Source: JAHCIE01 sp034431435
Lineage (GTDB): Bacteria > Chloroflexota > Anaerolineae > Epilineales > JAHCIE01
Direction: 5' to 3'
Length of the DNA stretch: 60,059 bases
Assembly: GCA_034431435.1 (NCBI GenBank)
Contig: DAOUDG010000071.1
Coordinates: forward strand, 1-60,059
Position numbers and translations under genes: made by a program. The notes under the pieces are model-generated. The model had not been told where the DNA came from. It saw only the letters and a program-made list of their open reading frames with translations, and did not search any database. Below are positions 26,602 through 34,257 of this stretch, piece by piece. The stretch's first letter is position 1. Each line of letters opens with the position of its first letter.

Positions 26602-26868
26602 CTACTGGCTCCGCTCCAGCGTGGTTGCGAGACGGCAACTGATGATCCTTGTCTTGTCACCGCGCTCAGTGTGGACGACGACGAGCAGGCGCTGCCTGAC
26701 CGATACGCCGATGCTGATATAGCGATCTTCGTCCGCTGAGTGTCGGCTGTTCACCATTGTGGCGACAAGCTCATCGTAGAAGATGGTTAGCGCCTCTTCA
26801 AAGGTGACCCCGTGCTTCCGAACGTTCTCCCGCGCCTTGCCAGCATCCCACTCGAAGGCCAAAGGCAT
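26602..26868 (-). CDS. brnT: BrnT-family ribonuclease toxin
   Basis: The start at 26868 gives 88 residues with the BrnT signature: FEWDAGKARENVRKHGVTFE, HSADEDRYISIGVSVRQR, LLVVVHTERGDKTRIISCRL, ATTLER. BrnT has a RelE-like fold and cuts RNA; the typical partner BrnA binds DNA and neutralises it. The module follows sufU2 by 26 bp and precedes sufB, inside the suf operon. An internal position in an essential operon would make expression depend on the suf promoter unless it has its own. Confidence 0.85.
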   Translation of the reverse strand: MPLAFEWDAGKARENVRKHGVTFEEALTIFYDELVATMVNSRHSADEDRYISIGVSVRQRLLVVVHTERGDKTRIISCRLATTLERSQ

Positions 26869-26894
26869 GGCCACCCCTCGGCAGTGGTTAGCTC

Positions 26895-27293
26895 TTACTC
26901 CTCGTCCTCGTCCTCTGTCCACTCCGGCACGCCGTAGACGCCCGCCTTGACGGCCTTCAACGACAGCAGCGCGCACTTGAGGCGCACGGGGCTGATGGGG
27001 ATGCCTAGCATGTCCAGCAAGTCCTCCTTGCTGATCTGCTTCACCTCATCCACGCTCTTGCCGACCATCTCTTCACTCAGCATCGACATGGCCGCCTGGC
27101 TGATGGCGCAGCCGTGGCCGTGGAAGCGCACCGCCGTGACGGTATCGCCCTCGACCCGCATCTCCACCGTCAGCCGGTCGCCGCATAGCGGGTTGTACTC
27201 CTCGCGGCGGATGCTGACTGGCTCTTCCAGCGTCCCGTAGTTGCGCGGGTTCTGGGAATGGTCCAGGATATGCTCCCGGTACATCGCGTCCAC
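26895..27293 (-). CDS. sufU: SufU-like Fe-S scaffold/sulfur acceptor, copy 2
   Basis: 132 residues of the IscU/SufU fold with three conserved cysteines and the Asp: NPLCGDRL (Cys37, Asp39), FHGHGCAISQAAMS (Cys62) and VRLKCALL (Cys107). The insertion between the second and third cysteine (VGKSVDEVKQISKED) is the SufU rather than IscU type. SufU accepts persulfide sulfur from SufS, with zinc bound at the three cysteines. The acidic tail (EWTEDEDEE) is unusual. It starts 12 bp after sufS. A second, divergent copy sits on the other side of sufS. Confidence 0.92.
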   Translation of the reverse strand: MDAMYREHILDHSQNPRNYGTLEEPVSIRREEYNPLCGDRLTVEMRVEGDTVTAVRFHGHGCAISQAAMSMLSEEMVGKSVDEVKQISKEDLLDMLGIPISPVRLKCALLSLKAVKAGVYGVPEWTEDEDEE

Positions 27294-27305
27294 AAGTAAC
27301 TCCGG

Positions 27306-28565
27306 CTAGACGCCAAACACCTGCTTGGCGGCATCCAGGGCATCGACGAAGGTGTCTACCTCGTCGATGCGATTGTACAGGTAGAAGCTCGCTCGCGCCG
27401 TCGCTGTCACGCCCAGGTGGTCGATCAGGGGTTGCGCGCAGTGTTGCCCCGCCCGCACCGCCACACCGCGTTGGTCCAGCATCGATGCCAGGTCGTGGGG
27501 GTGAATCCCTTCGACGTTGAACGCCACCACGCCACCGCGCTGGTCGGCCGGCGGCCCATACAGCGTAATGCCGCCGAGCGCGCTGAGCCGCTCGAGCGCG
27601 TAGCTGGTGATGACCCGCTCGTGGGCGTGAATCTTGTCCATGCCCACGGCGGAGAGATAATCCACCGCCGCGCCCAGGCCAATGCCCTCGGCGATGCTCG
27701 GCGTGCCCGCCTCGAACTTCCAGGGCAGCTCATTCCACGTCGAGGTGGCGTGGTACACTTCCTTGATCATGTCGCCGCCGCCCATGAACGGCGGCATCTC
27801 CTCGAGCAGCGCGCGCCGGCCCCACAGCACGCCGATACCCGTCGGGCCGAGCATCTTGTGGCCGGTAAAGGCGACGAAGTCCGCCCCCATGGCCTGTACA
27901 TCGATGCCCTTGTGAGGAACCAGCTGCGAGGCGTCCAGCAAGACCCGCGCCCCGAACGCGTGGGCGCGTTCGATAATCTGCGACGCGGGCGTGATGGTCC
28001 CCAATACGTTCGACATGCCCGTGAAGGACACAATCCGCGTGCGCGGCGACAGTAGCGTGTCGTAGGCGGCCAGATCGAGCTGCCCCTCCTCCGTCACGGG
28101 GATGAAGCGCAAGGTTGCGCCGGTCCGCTGCGCCAGCAACTGCCAGGGCACGAAGTTGGAGTGATGCTCCATGTCGGTGACGATGATCTCGTCGCCCTTG
28201 CCCACATTCGCCCCACCCCAGGCGTAGGCCACCAGGTTGATAGCCTCCGTCGCGTTGCGGGTGAAGATGACCTCGCGGTAGCTGCCGGCGTTGATGAAGC
28301 GCGCTACCTTGCGCCGCCCCCCCTCGTAGGCCTCCGTCGCTTCCTCGCTCAGCGTGTATACACCGCGATGCACGTTGGCGTTGTGCAGTTGGTAGTAGTC
28401 ATCGATGGCGCGAATCACGGCGGTTGGCTTCTGCGACGTAGCGGCGTTGTCCAGGTAGACCAGTGGGTAACCATTGACGACCCGCTGGAGCAGCGGGAAG
28501 TCCGCGCGGATGCGCTCGACATCGAGCACGCTGGGTGTTGTGGAGGTTGTGGCTGTGCTTGTCAT
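27306..28565 (-). CDS. sufS: Cysteine desulfurase SufS
   Basis: 419 residues of the group II (SufS/CsdA) desulfurase family. Markers: IRADFPLLQRVVNGYPLVYL, NAATSQKPTAVI, HRGVYTLSEEATEAYEGGR, FTRNATEAINLVAYAW, the PLP-lysine segment FTGHKMLGPTGIGVLWGRR and the catalytic cysteine in VRAGQHCAQPLIDHLG (Cys376). The enzyme strips sulfur from L-cysteine and passes it as persulfide to SufU. It is flanked directly by the two sufU genes. Confidence 0.97.
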   Translation of the reverse strand: MTSTATTSTTPSVLDVERIRADFPLLQRVVNGYPLVYLDNAATSQKPTAVIRAIDDYYQLHNANVHRGVYTLSEEATEAYEGGRRKVARFINAGSYREVIFTRNATEAINLVAYAWGGANVGKGDEIIVTDMEHHSNFVPWQLLAQRTGATLRFIPVTEEGQLDLAAYDTLLSPRTRIVSFTGMSNVLGTITPASQIIERAHAFGARVLLDASQLVPHKGIDVQAMGADFVAFTGHKMLGPTGIGVLWGRRALLEEMPPFMGGGDMIKEVYHATSTWNELPWKFEAGTPSIAEGIGLGAAVDYLSAVGMDKIHAHERVITSYALERLSALGGITLYGPPADQRGGVVAFNVEGIHPHDLASMLDQRGVAVRAGQHCAQPLIDHLGVTATARASFYLYNRIDEVDTFVDALDAAKQVFGV

Positions 28566-28595
28566 GGCAGTCCTCGAATCATACGGCCGACCCGC

Positions 28596-29009
28596 TTACC
28601 TCAGGCCGGCCTCGGCCTGGCGCTGTTGCGCCCGGTACTCCCGCGCCGCGCTCTTGAGCGTGTCCAGCGAGAGCATCGCGCATCGCGGCCGAGACATTAC
28701 CACGTCGCGCCCCAACGTGTCAAGCAGGTCGTCGTGGGACATGCTCTCCACCTCGGCGAGAGTCATGTCCTCGGCCATCTCTGTTAACACCGAGGCTGAA
28801 GCCTGGCTGATGGTGCAGCCTTCGCCCTCGAAAGTCAGGCCGACGATCTTATCGGTCGCGGGATCGACTTTCAGATAGATGGTCACCACATCGCCGCAGC
28901 CGGGGTTGCCCCCCGGCCGCACTACATCCGCGTCGCCCAGCGCCCCGTGGTGGCGCGGGTTCTGATAATGGTCCAGCAGAAAGTCGATGTAGTCCTGACG
29001 CGAGAACAT
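28596..29009 (-). CDS. sufU: SufU-like Fe-S scaffold/sulfur acceptor, copy 1
   Basis: The start at 29009 comes one base after the sulfurtransferase stop (TGACATG). It encodes 137 residues with NPGCGDVVTIYL (Cys38, Asp40), GEGCTISQASASV (Cys65) and SRPRCAML (Cys110), the same three-cysteine layout as copy 2 but with little identity elsewhere. Its C-terminus is a basic, glutamine-rich helix. Two different SufU-like proteins around one SufS suggests division of labour, such as scaffold versus zinc-dependent sulfur relay. Confidence 0.9.
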   Translation of the reverse strand: MFSRQDYIDFLLDHYQNPRHHGALGDADVVRPGGNPGCGDVVTIYLKVDPATDKIVGLTFEGEGCTISQASASVLTEMAEDMTLAEVESMSHDDLLDTLGRDVVMSRPRCAMLSLDTLKSAAREYRAQQRQAEAGLR

Positions 29010-29010
29010 G

Positions 29011-29883
29011 TCACTTCTCAATCGGCGCGCCGACCAGGTTGCCCCACTCCGTCCACGACCCGTCGTAGTTGCGGACGCGCGGGTAGCCGAGCAAGTAGGT
29101 CAAGACGAACCACGTGTGGCTGGATCGTTCGCCGATGCGGCAGTAGGCCACCACGTCGGCTTCCGGCTTCAGACCCTGCTCCTGCTCGTAGATGGCGCGC
29201 AGGTCGTCGGCCGACTTAAACGTGCCATCCGGCCGCACGGCTCGCCCCCACGGTACGTTCTTCGCGCCGGGGATGTGACCACCCCGCAGCGCCCCCTCCT
29301 GAGGGTAGCCCGGCATATGCAGTAGCTCTCCCGAAAACTCCTGGGGCGAGCGCACGTCCACCAGTGGCGCTCCGCTACGAATGTGGTCCATCACGTCAGC
29401 GCGGAAGGCGCGTATCTGGCGGTCGTCGCGGGGCGCGGCCTGATATTGGCTCGGCGGGTACAGGGGCACGTCCTTGCTCAGCGGCCGACCCTCATCGACC
29501 CACTTAGTGCGACCGCCATCCATGATGCGGGCGTCGGCGTGGCCGAACAGCTTGAACACCCAAAAGGCGTAGCACGCCCACCAGTTGTTCTTATCGCCAT
29601 AGAACACCACCGTGGTGTCGTTGGCGATACCCTTCTCCGACATGAGCTGCTCGAAGTGGGCCTGGTCCAGATAGTCGCGCCGCACCGGATCCTGTAAGTC
29701 GGTGTGCCAGTCGATTTTGACCGCGCCCGGCACGTGGCCGATGTCGTAGAGAAGTAGATCTTCATCCGACTCGACGACACGCACCTTCGGGTCCTTGATG
29801 TGGCTCGTCACCCAGTCGGTGCTGACCAGCACTTCAGGGTGAGCAAAGCCAGCCGTCACGAAGGAAGGCGTTTGGGAGGTCAT
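29011..29883 (-). CDS. Thiosulfate/3-mercaptopyruvate sulfurtransferase (two rhodanese domains)
   Basis: 290 residues with an N-terminal inactive rhodanese domain (LVSTDWVTSHIKDPKVRVVE) and a C-terminal active one whose loop CRIGERSSHT carries Cys248. The neighbouring signatures VDVRSPQEFSGE and GGHIPGAKNVPWGRAV are typical of SseA/TST enzymes. The enzyme moves sulfane sulfur from thiosulfate or mercaptopyruvate onto Cys248. Placed between sufD and sufU1, it may provide an alternative sulfur source for cluster assembly; this is inferred from gene order. Confidence 0.93.
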   Translation of the reverse strand: MTSQTPSFVTAGFAHPEVLVSTDWVTSHIKDPKVRVVESDEDLLLYDIGHVPGAVKIDWHTDLQDPVRRDYLDQAHFEQLMSEKGIANDTTVVFYGDKNNWWACYAFWVFKLFGHADARIMDGGRTKWVDEGRPLSKDVPLYPPSQYQAAPRDDRQIRAFRADVMDHIRSGAPLVDVRSPQEFSGELLHMPGYPQEGALRGGHIPGAKNVPWGRAVRPDGTFKSADDLRAIYEQEQGLKPEADVVAYCRIGERSSHTWFVLTYLLGYPRVRNYDGSWTEWGNLVGAPIEK

Positions 29884-29895
29884 AGATTCTACTCC

Positions 29896-31200
29896 TCAGG
29901 CGTCCAGTTTGCGGTCGAAGGCGTCGCGCAGGCGATCCTGAACGCTCTCCAGCGTGATACGCTGCATGATCGGCTCGAAGAAACCATCGACGATGGCGCG
30001 CGTGGCCTGGGCGCGGCTCAGGCCGCGCGTCTGCAAGTAGAAGATCCAGTCCTCATCGATCTCACTGACCGTCGCACCATGGGACGCGCGGACCTGATTG
30101 GCCTCAATCTCTAGGCTGGGGATTGAGTCGGCGCGGGCGTCCTTGCTCAGCAGGAGCATATTGTCGTGCAGATAGGAGTTGGCGTCTTGCGCCCCAGGAT
30201 GAATCTTGATCAAACCCTCGAACACGCTGCGCGCCTGGTCGCGCAGCACACCCCGGAACAGCAAGTCGCCATCCGTCAGGGGGGCGACGTGATTCATCAG
30301 GGTGAAGATGTCGTGATGCTGTGTGCCGCTGCCGAACTGAACGCCGAGCATCTCAGTGGATGCGCCCTCAGCGCCCAGCCGCGCCTCGGTGAAGGAGCGC
30401 ATGAGGCCCGCGCCCAGGATGCCGTGCGTCCAGTTGATGGCGGCATCGCGCCCCACGTCCGCCCGCTGCGTGATGAACGCAATGGCGCTCTCGCCCCAGT
30501 TTTGCAGGTGGATGTATTTTACCTGCGCGTTGGGGCCGGCAATGACCTCCGTCACCGACACCGCCAGCAGGGGCGCGTCGCCCGCTGGTGAAATCGTCTC
30601 CTCCAGGATCGTGACCGCTGCATTTTCCTCAGCAATGACCAGGACACGCGGGAAGACCGCTCCGCCCAGGGCGTCGGCATGGAACACGACCTGCACCGGG
30701 GCCTCGATGGTGACATTGCGCGGCACATAGAGGAACAGGCCGCCCGTCCAGAACGCACTGTTGAGGGCAGTCAGCTTGTTCTCGTCGGCGCGAATCACGG
30801 AGCCGAGGCGCCTGGCGGCCTTCGACGCCGCCGTCGCCGTCGCCTGACTGAGCGAGCCGAGGATCACGCCGCGCGCGGCAAGGGCCGGCCTCAGCCGCGC
30901 GTGAATGACTTCGCCATTCGACTGGATGAACAGGCCTGCCCGCTGCTCGTGATCCTCGTCGTGCATCGTCTCGCGGATGTCGGCGGGCACGTCGCCCGCC
31001 TCGATGACCACGTGGAAGTCATCGAGGTGGACCTTACTCAGGTCCGTGCGCTCGAGGCGCGGCATGTCGGCGGCGGCGAAGGCCGCGAAAGCCGCCGCGC
31101 GTCCCTGGCGCGCGTCAGGCGAGGCAAGGCCGCGCCGGATGAGATCGTCAAGCGTGTCTGGCGTCAGAGGAGCGCGCATGGACGTCGGAGATAGCGTCAT
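29896..31200 (-). CDS. sufD: Fe-S cluster assembly protein SufD
   Basis: 434 residues: a variable helical N-terminus, then the SufB/D beta-helix core (LTALNSAFWTGGLFLYVPRN, VKYIHLQNWGESAIAFITQR, DGDLLFRGVLRDQARSVFEG) and the conserved end GLSRAQATRAIVDGFFEPIM. SufD pairs with SufB on the SufC dimer and is needed for iron entry. The start (atgacgctatct) follows sufC with a 2 bp gap, so the two are tightly coupled. Confidence 0.95.
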   Translation of the reverse strand: MTLSPTSMRAPLTPDTLDDLIRRGLASPDARQGRAAAFAAFAAADMPRLERTDLSKVHLDDFHVVIEAGDVPADIRETMHDEDHEQRAGLFIQSNGEVIHARLRPALAARGVILGSLSQATATAASKAARRLGSVIRADENKLTALNSAFWTGGLFLYVPRNVTIEAPVQVVFHADALGGAVFPRVLVIAEENAAVTILEETISPAGDAPLLAVSVTEVIAGPNAQVKYIHLQNWGESAIAFITQRADVGRDAAINWTHGILGAGLMRSFTEARLGAEGASTEMLGVQFGSGTQHHDIFTLMNHVAPLTDGDLLFRGVLRDQARSVFEGLIKIHPGAQDANSYLHDNMLLLSKDARADSIPSLEIEANQVRASHGATVSEIDEDWIFYLQTRGLSRAQATRAIVDGFFEPIMQRITLESVQDRLRDAFDRKLDA

Positions 31201-31202
31201 GG

Positions 31203-31994
31203 TTACTCCTCGACCAGCTCGATATCAATGACTGGCTCTGCCAGACCCACTTGCTGCCGCACCCAATCGTAGCCCTTGACCTCCAGCTCCTCGGCCAGCT
31301 CTGGGCCACCCGTCATGACGATACGGCCGTCGAGCATGACGTGGGTCACGTCCGGCTTGATGTAGTTCAGCAGGCGCTGGTAGTGGGTGATGACCAGGAT
31401 GCCCATGTCGGGGTTCATCAAGGTGTTCACGCCGTTGGCGACGATTTTCAGAGCGTCGATATCGAGACCCGAGTCCGTCTCGTCGAGGATGGCGACAGTG
31501 GGGTTCAGCACCGCCATCTGCAGAATCTCGGCGCGCTTCTTCTCGCCGCCTGAGAAGCCCTCATTGAGGTAGCGGCCGGCGAAGGACGGGTCCATGTCCA
31601 ACAGCTTCATCTTATCGAGCATCAACTTACGGAACACAGGGATGGCGATCTTCTTGCCGTCGGGCTGGCGCGCATTCATCGCCAGGCGCAGAAAGTTGGC
31701 GACCGAGACGCCAGGGATCGTGACAGGATACTGGAAGGCCAGGAAGATGCCCAGCTTGGAACGGTCATCTGGCGCCAGCTCCAGGATATTCTCGTCCTGG
31801 AACCACACCTCACCCTCGTCCACATCGTAGGCGGGGTGGCCCATCAGCGTGTAGGCCAGTGTCGACTTGCCCGAGCCGTTGGGACCCATGAGGGCATGAA
31901 TCCTGCCCTGCTCAACTGTCAGGTCCACGCCCTTGAGGATAGGCTTGCCCTCAATGCTAACGTGCAGATTACGGATGTCCAGATCGTTGCTCAT
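31203..31994 (-). CDS. sufC: Fe-S assembly ATPase SufC
   Basis: 263 residues of the ABC ATPase fold: Walker A GPNGSGKST (37-45), signature FSGGEKKRAEI, Walker B AVAILDET-like segment VAILDETDSGLDIDAL, and ITHYQRLLNYI with the switch histidine. SufC powers conformational change in SufBC2D. It is the first gene of the operon after a full-consensus promoter (TSS predicted about 37 bp upstream of its start). GGAGCG lies upstream of the ATG. Confidence 0.97.
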   Translation of the reverse strand: MSNDLDIRNLHVSIEGKPILKGVDLTVEQGRIHALMGPNGSGKSTLAYTLMGHPAYDVDEGEVWFQDENILELAPDDRSKLGIFLAFQYPVTIPGVSVANFLRLAMNARQPDGKKIAIPVFRKLMLDKMKLLDMDPSFAGRYLNEGFSGGEKKRAEILQMAVLNPTVAILDETDSGLDIDALKIVANGVNTLMNPDMGILVITHYQRLLNYIKPDVTHVMLDGRIVMTGGPELAEELEVKGYDWVRQQVGLAEPVIDIELVEE

Positions 31995-32038
31995 CGCACC
32001 AGACGCTCCTTCGGGTTTCTATGATGCATTTCTTCAAA

Positions 32039-32067
32039 ATTATAGCCCCAGGCCGGGGCGATGTCAA
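32039..32067 (-). promoter_or_regulatory. Full-consensus sigma-70 promoter of the suf operon
   Basis: On the minus strand TTGACA (32067-32062), exactly 17 bp, TATAAT (32044-32039): both hexamers are perfect. The promoter is 45 bp upstream of sufC. No obvious Rrf2/IscR site was identified, though the AT-rich segment just upstream (CTAGAATTGGGTGAATACTG) could hold one. Confidence 0.85.
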
Positions 32068-32118
32068 CCGACAGTATTCACCCAATTCTAGCGAGGAACA
32101 GGGTGAGTGGCAAACATA

Positions 32119-32148
32119 ACGGGGGAGCCGGCCGGGCCGGTCCCCCGT
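32119..32148 (-). terminator. Terminator-like hairpin between iscA and sufC
   Basis: ACGGGGGA (32119-32126) pairs with TCCCCCGT (32141-32148), extended inward by CCGGC/GCCGG around a short loop with one bulged G. It separates iscA from the sufC promoter, so the two form distinct transcription units. Confidence 0.65.
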
Positions 32149-32167
32149 GAGGCATACAGGGCTTCGC

Positions 32168-32563
32168 CTAGTGCCCGCAGCCGCAGCTCCCGCTGGAGGC
32201 GGCCGCGGCCGACTGCCCCGCCGTGCGGAATGAGTGGCCGCACCCGCAGCTGGAGATGGCATTGGGGTTCTCGATCTTGAACCCGCCGCCCATCAAGCTC
32301 TCGGTGTAGTCGATCACCGACCCACCCAGGTACATGGCGCTGATCTGGTCCACGAAGAGCCGCACGCCGTTCTGCTCGATGATCTCATCGCCTTCCTCGG
32401 CGTGATCCTCGAAGGCCATGCCATACGACAGCCCGCTGCAGCCGCCGCCCTGGACAAAGACCCGCAATCCGTAGTCAGGGAGACCTTTCGTGTCGAGCAG
32501 GCCGCGAATCTTATCCGCCGCCAGAGGCGTCAGGCCGACGACCTGATCCTGAACCATATCCAT
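32168..32563 (-). CDS. A-type Fe-S carrier (IscA/ErpA/HesB family) with duplicated CGCG tail
   Basis: 131 residues. The A-type fold is clear: LTPLAADKIRGLLD, LRVFVQGGGCSGLSYGMAFE (Cys42) and the pair SSCGCGHSF (Cys106, Cys108). Those three cysteines normally end the protein. Here a 15-residue Ala/Ser linker follows and then a second SCGCGH (Cys127, Cys129), an apparent duplication of the terminal motif. A-type proteins deliver clusters to targets. It has its own promoter and precedes the suf operon. Confidence 0.92.
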   Translation of the reverse strand: MDMVQDQVVGLTPLAADKIRGLLDTKGLPDYGLRVFVQGGGCSGLSYGMAFEDHAEEGDEIIEQNGVRLFVDQISAMYLGGSVIDYTESLMGGGFKIENPNAISSCGCGHSFRTAGQSAAAASSGSCGCGH

Positions 32564-32625
32564 AGGGAAGCGTCTCCTCTCCGTAAGTGGCTGTCGGAAG
32601 CAGCGCTGAGGCTCGTATGGCGTTT

Positions 32626-32654
32626 ATTATAGCACGTCGTCGCGCTTGCGTCAA
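32626..32654 (-). promoter_or_regulatory. Sigma-70 promoter of iscA
   Basis: On the minus strand TTGACG (32654-32649), 17 bp, TATAAT (32631-32626), located 63 bp upstream of the iscA start. A matches-at-11-of-12 promoter. Confidence 0.8.
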
Positions 32655-32887
32655 TTACTAAGATGAGTATGATAGAAACACCCCGGCCAGGCATCCGGGA
32701 CTGGCCCAGGCGCGTATCCTAAGTATGTGGCTTGTGGTGGGGGACCTGCGACAGCCACTATATAGTAAGGTGTGGTGAATGGCTCGATTGTGAGAAAGAG
32801 TAGTAAGTCTAGCGCAACACCCGGCGTCTAGAGTGTACCCAATCCTACTACAACCGTGTTGGGATGGGTGCGCCGCAGGAGGATGAT
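32655..32887 (+). other. Gene-free leader region upstream of the zinc-ribbon sigma factor
   Basis: Together with the iscA promoter this makes a stretch of more than 300 bp without a gene. It is less GC-rich than its surroundings and has several AT-rich spots, including CACTATATAGTAAGG near 32757. A leader hairpin ACCCA(A)TCC / GGATGGGT spans 32837-32869, just before the ribosome binding site GGAGGAT at 32878. I see no convincing -35/-10 pair for the housekeeping sigma; an alternative-sigma promoter is possible. Confidence 0.4.
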
Positions 32888-33955
32888 ATGAAGACAAGAG
32901 ATGCTGGCTGGCGGTGTGGTGCGTGTGGTCATGCGGAGGGTAAAGGATTCAACGGCCTGGAATGTCCACGCTGCGGCGCTGAAGTCGAAGAGCCTGTCGC
33001 CCTGGGCAACGAGGCGGACGGCGGGCCGGACCTGGATGATGTTGACATCGACAACGCGGTAATTCTGTATTTCCGAGAGATCGACCGCGTGCCGCTATTG
33101 ACCGCAGAGCAGGAGGTGCTCCTGGCGAAGCAGATGGAGGCCGGCCACGAGGCGCGCCAGCGTCTCCTGGCGGCTGAGGCCCTGTCGGGCGAGGAGCGCG
33201 CTCACCTTGAGGAAACCAGCAACGTGGGCGAGGCCGCTCGCCGCCACCTGACCGAGGCGAACTCGCGGCTCGTGGTTAGCATTGCCAAGCGTTACATGGG
33301 CCAGGGTGTGCCGTTCCTCGACTTGATCCAGGAGGGCAACCTGGGCCTCATGCAGGCGGTGGAACGCTTCGACTATCGCCGCGGCTGTCGCTTCAGCACC
33401 TACGCGACGTGGTGGATTCGCCAGGCGGTGGTGCGCGCCCTGGCCGAGCAGGGGCGCGTGGTTCGCCTGCCGGCGCACGCCAATCAGCAGCTGCGCAAGC
33501 TGGCGAGCGTCACCGGCCACCTGCGGCAGGAACTTGGCCGCGAGCCGACCGTCGAGGAAATTGCCGAACGCGCCGACACCAGCCTGGCCAAGGTGCGCTG
33601 GGCGCATGAGCAGTGGCAAGCGCCCCTCTCTCTTGAAGACATGACCTTCCACGAGGACAGTGAGGGCGGCTGGGCGGACTATATCGAGAACGACAGCGAT
33701 GACGACCCAACCGAGGCCATCGAGTACGGCCAGCTTCAGCAAGACCTCCGCCAGGCCCTGCACGGGCTGACGGCGCGGGAGGAGCGCGTGCTGGAGTTGC
33801 GCTTCGGTCTCAAGGACGGCTACTCGCTTAAGCTGATGGAGGTTGCTGACCGCTTCGGCCTGACGCGGGAACGCATCCGCCAGATCGAGGGCCAGGCGTT
33901 GACCAAGCTGCGCAACCCCGACCGGGCGCGCCGTCTGCGCGAATACCTCGCGTGA
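32888..33955 (+). CDS. RNA polymerase sigma-70 factor with N-terminal zinc ribbon
   Basis: The start at 32888 has GCAGGAGGATGAT directly upstream. 355 residues. Residues 8-31 read WRCGACGHAEGKGF... ECPRCGAE: Cys10, Cys13, Cys26 and Cys29 form a rubredoxin-like zinc knuckle. Region 1.2 follows (AVILYFREIDRVPLLTAEQE), then region 2 (LVVSIAKRYMGQGVPFLDLI, YATWWIRQAVVRALAE), region 3 and region 4 (VADRFGLTRERIRQIEGQAL). Region 1.1 of primary sigma factors is lacking, so it is a group 2-like factor; the principal sigma is at 49497-50684. The zinc ribbon in place of region 1.1 is unusual. Confidence 0.9.
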   Translation: MKTRDAGWRCGACGHAEGKGFNGLECPRCGAEVEEPVALGNEADGGPDLDDVDIDNAVILYFREIDRVPLLTAEQEVLLAKQMEAGHEARQRLLAAEALSGEERAHLEETSNVGEAARRHLTEANSRLVVSIAKRYMGQGVPFLDLIQEGNLGLMQAVERFDYRRGCRFSTYATWWIRQAVVRALAEQGRVVRLPAHANQQLRKLASVTGHLRQELGREPTVEEIAERADTSLAKVRWAHEQWQAPLSLEDMTFHEDSEGGWADYIENDSDDDPTEAIEYGQLQQDLRQALHGLTAREERVLELRFGLKDGYSLKLMEVADRFGLTRERIRQIEGQALTKLRNPDRARRLREYLA

Positions 33956-34017
33956 CGGGCGGTAGGGGCAGGGCTTCTGTGCCCTGACGGCTGAGCTGAA
34001 TACGGGGCGGGCGACGA

Positions 34018-34052
34018 AACGCCAAAGGAGTAGCTTCTTCTCCTTTGGCGTT
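34018..34052 (+). terminator. Strong hairpin after the zinc-ribbon sigma gene
   Basis: AACGCCAAAGGAG (34018-34030) and CTCCTTTGGCGTT (34040-34052) form a perfect 13 bp stem. The 3' arm also provides the TTGGCG -35 box of the next promoter. Confidence 0.75.
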
Positions 34053-34074
34053 CCCCATGGATGGCGGGTATAAT
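34045..34074 (+). promoter_or_regulatory. Promoter of the small membrane protein and PBP genes
   Basis: TTGGCG (34045-34050), an 18 bp spacer and TATAAT (34069-34074). The -10 is perfect and lies 32 bp upstream of the start at 34107. The -35 box is built from the 3' arm of the preceding terminator. Confidence 0.6.
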
Positions 34075-34106
34075 TCGCCGTTGGATACTCGCGCCAGGAG
34101 GTTGCT

Positions 34107-34223
34107 ATGACCACACCCGACAAGCGTCGCATCGATTGGGTGGCGCTCATCGCCCTGGGAATCATGCTGGTCATTGGGCTGTGGCTTATTTTGGGCGGCG
34201 CGACATGGGCCGCCCTCCGCTGA
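34107..34223 (+). CDS. Small single-span membrane protein, 38 residues
   Basis: An ATG at 34107 with CAGGAGG upstream opens a 39-codon frame: MTTPDKRRIDWVALIALGIM, then a hydrophobic run LVIGLWLILGGATWAALR. A charged N-terminus followed by one membrane helix. It lies immediately behind a perfect -10 box and 34 bp before the PBP start, so it is very likely translated and co-transcribed with the PBP gene. No homology is claimed; a role in PBP regulation or assembly would be a guess. Confidence 0.65.
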   Translation: MTTPDKRRIDWVALIALGIMLVIGLWLILGGATWAALR

Positions 34224-34257
34224 TTGTTTGTCGAGATGTCGGTGTCAGGAGTTTGGA

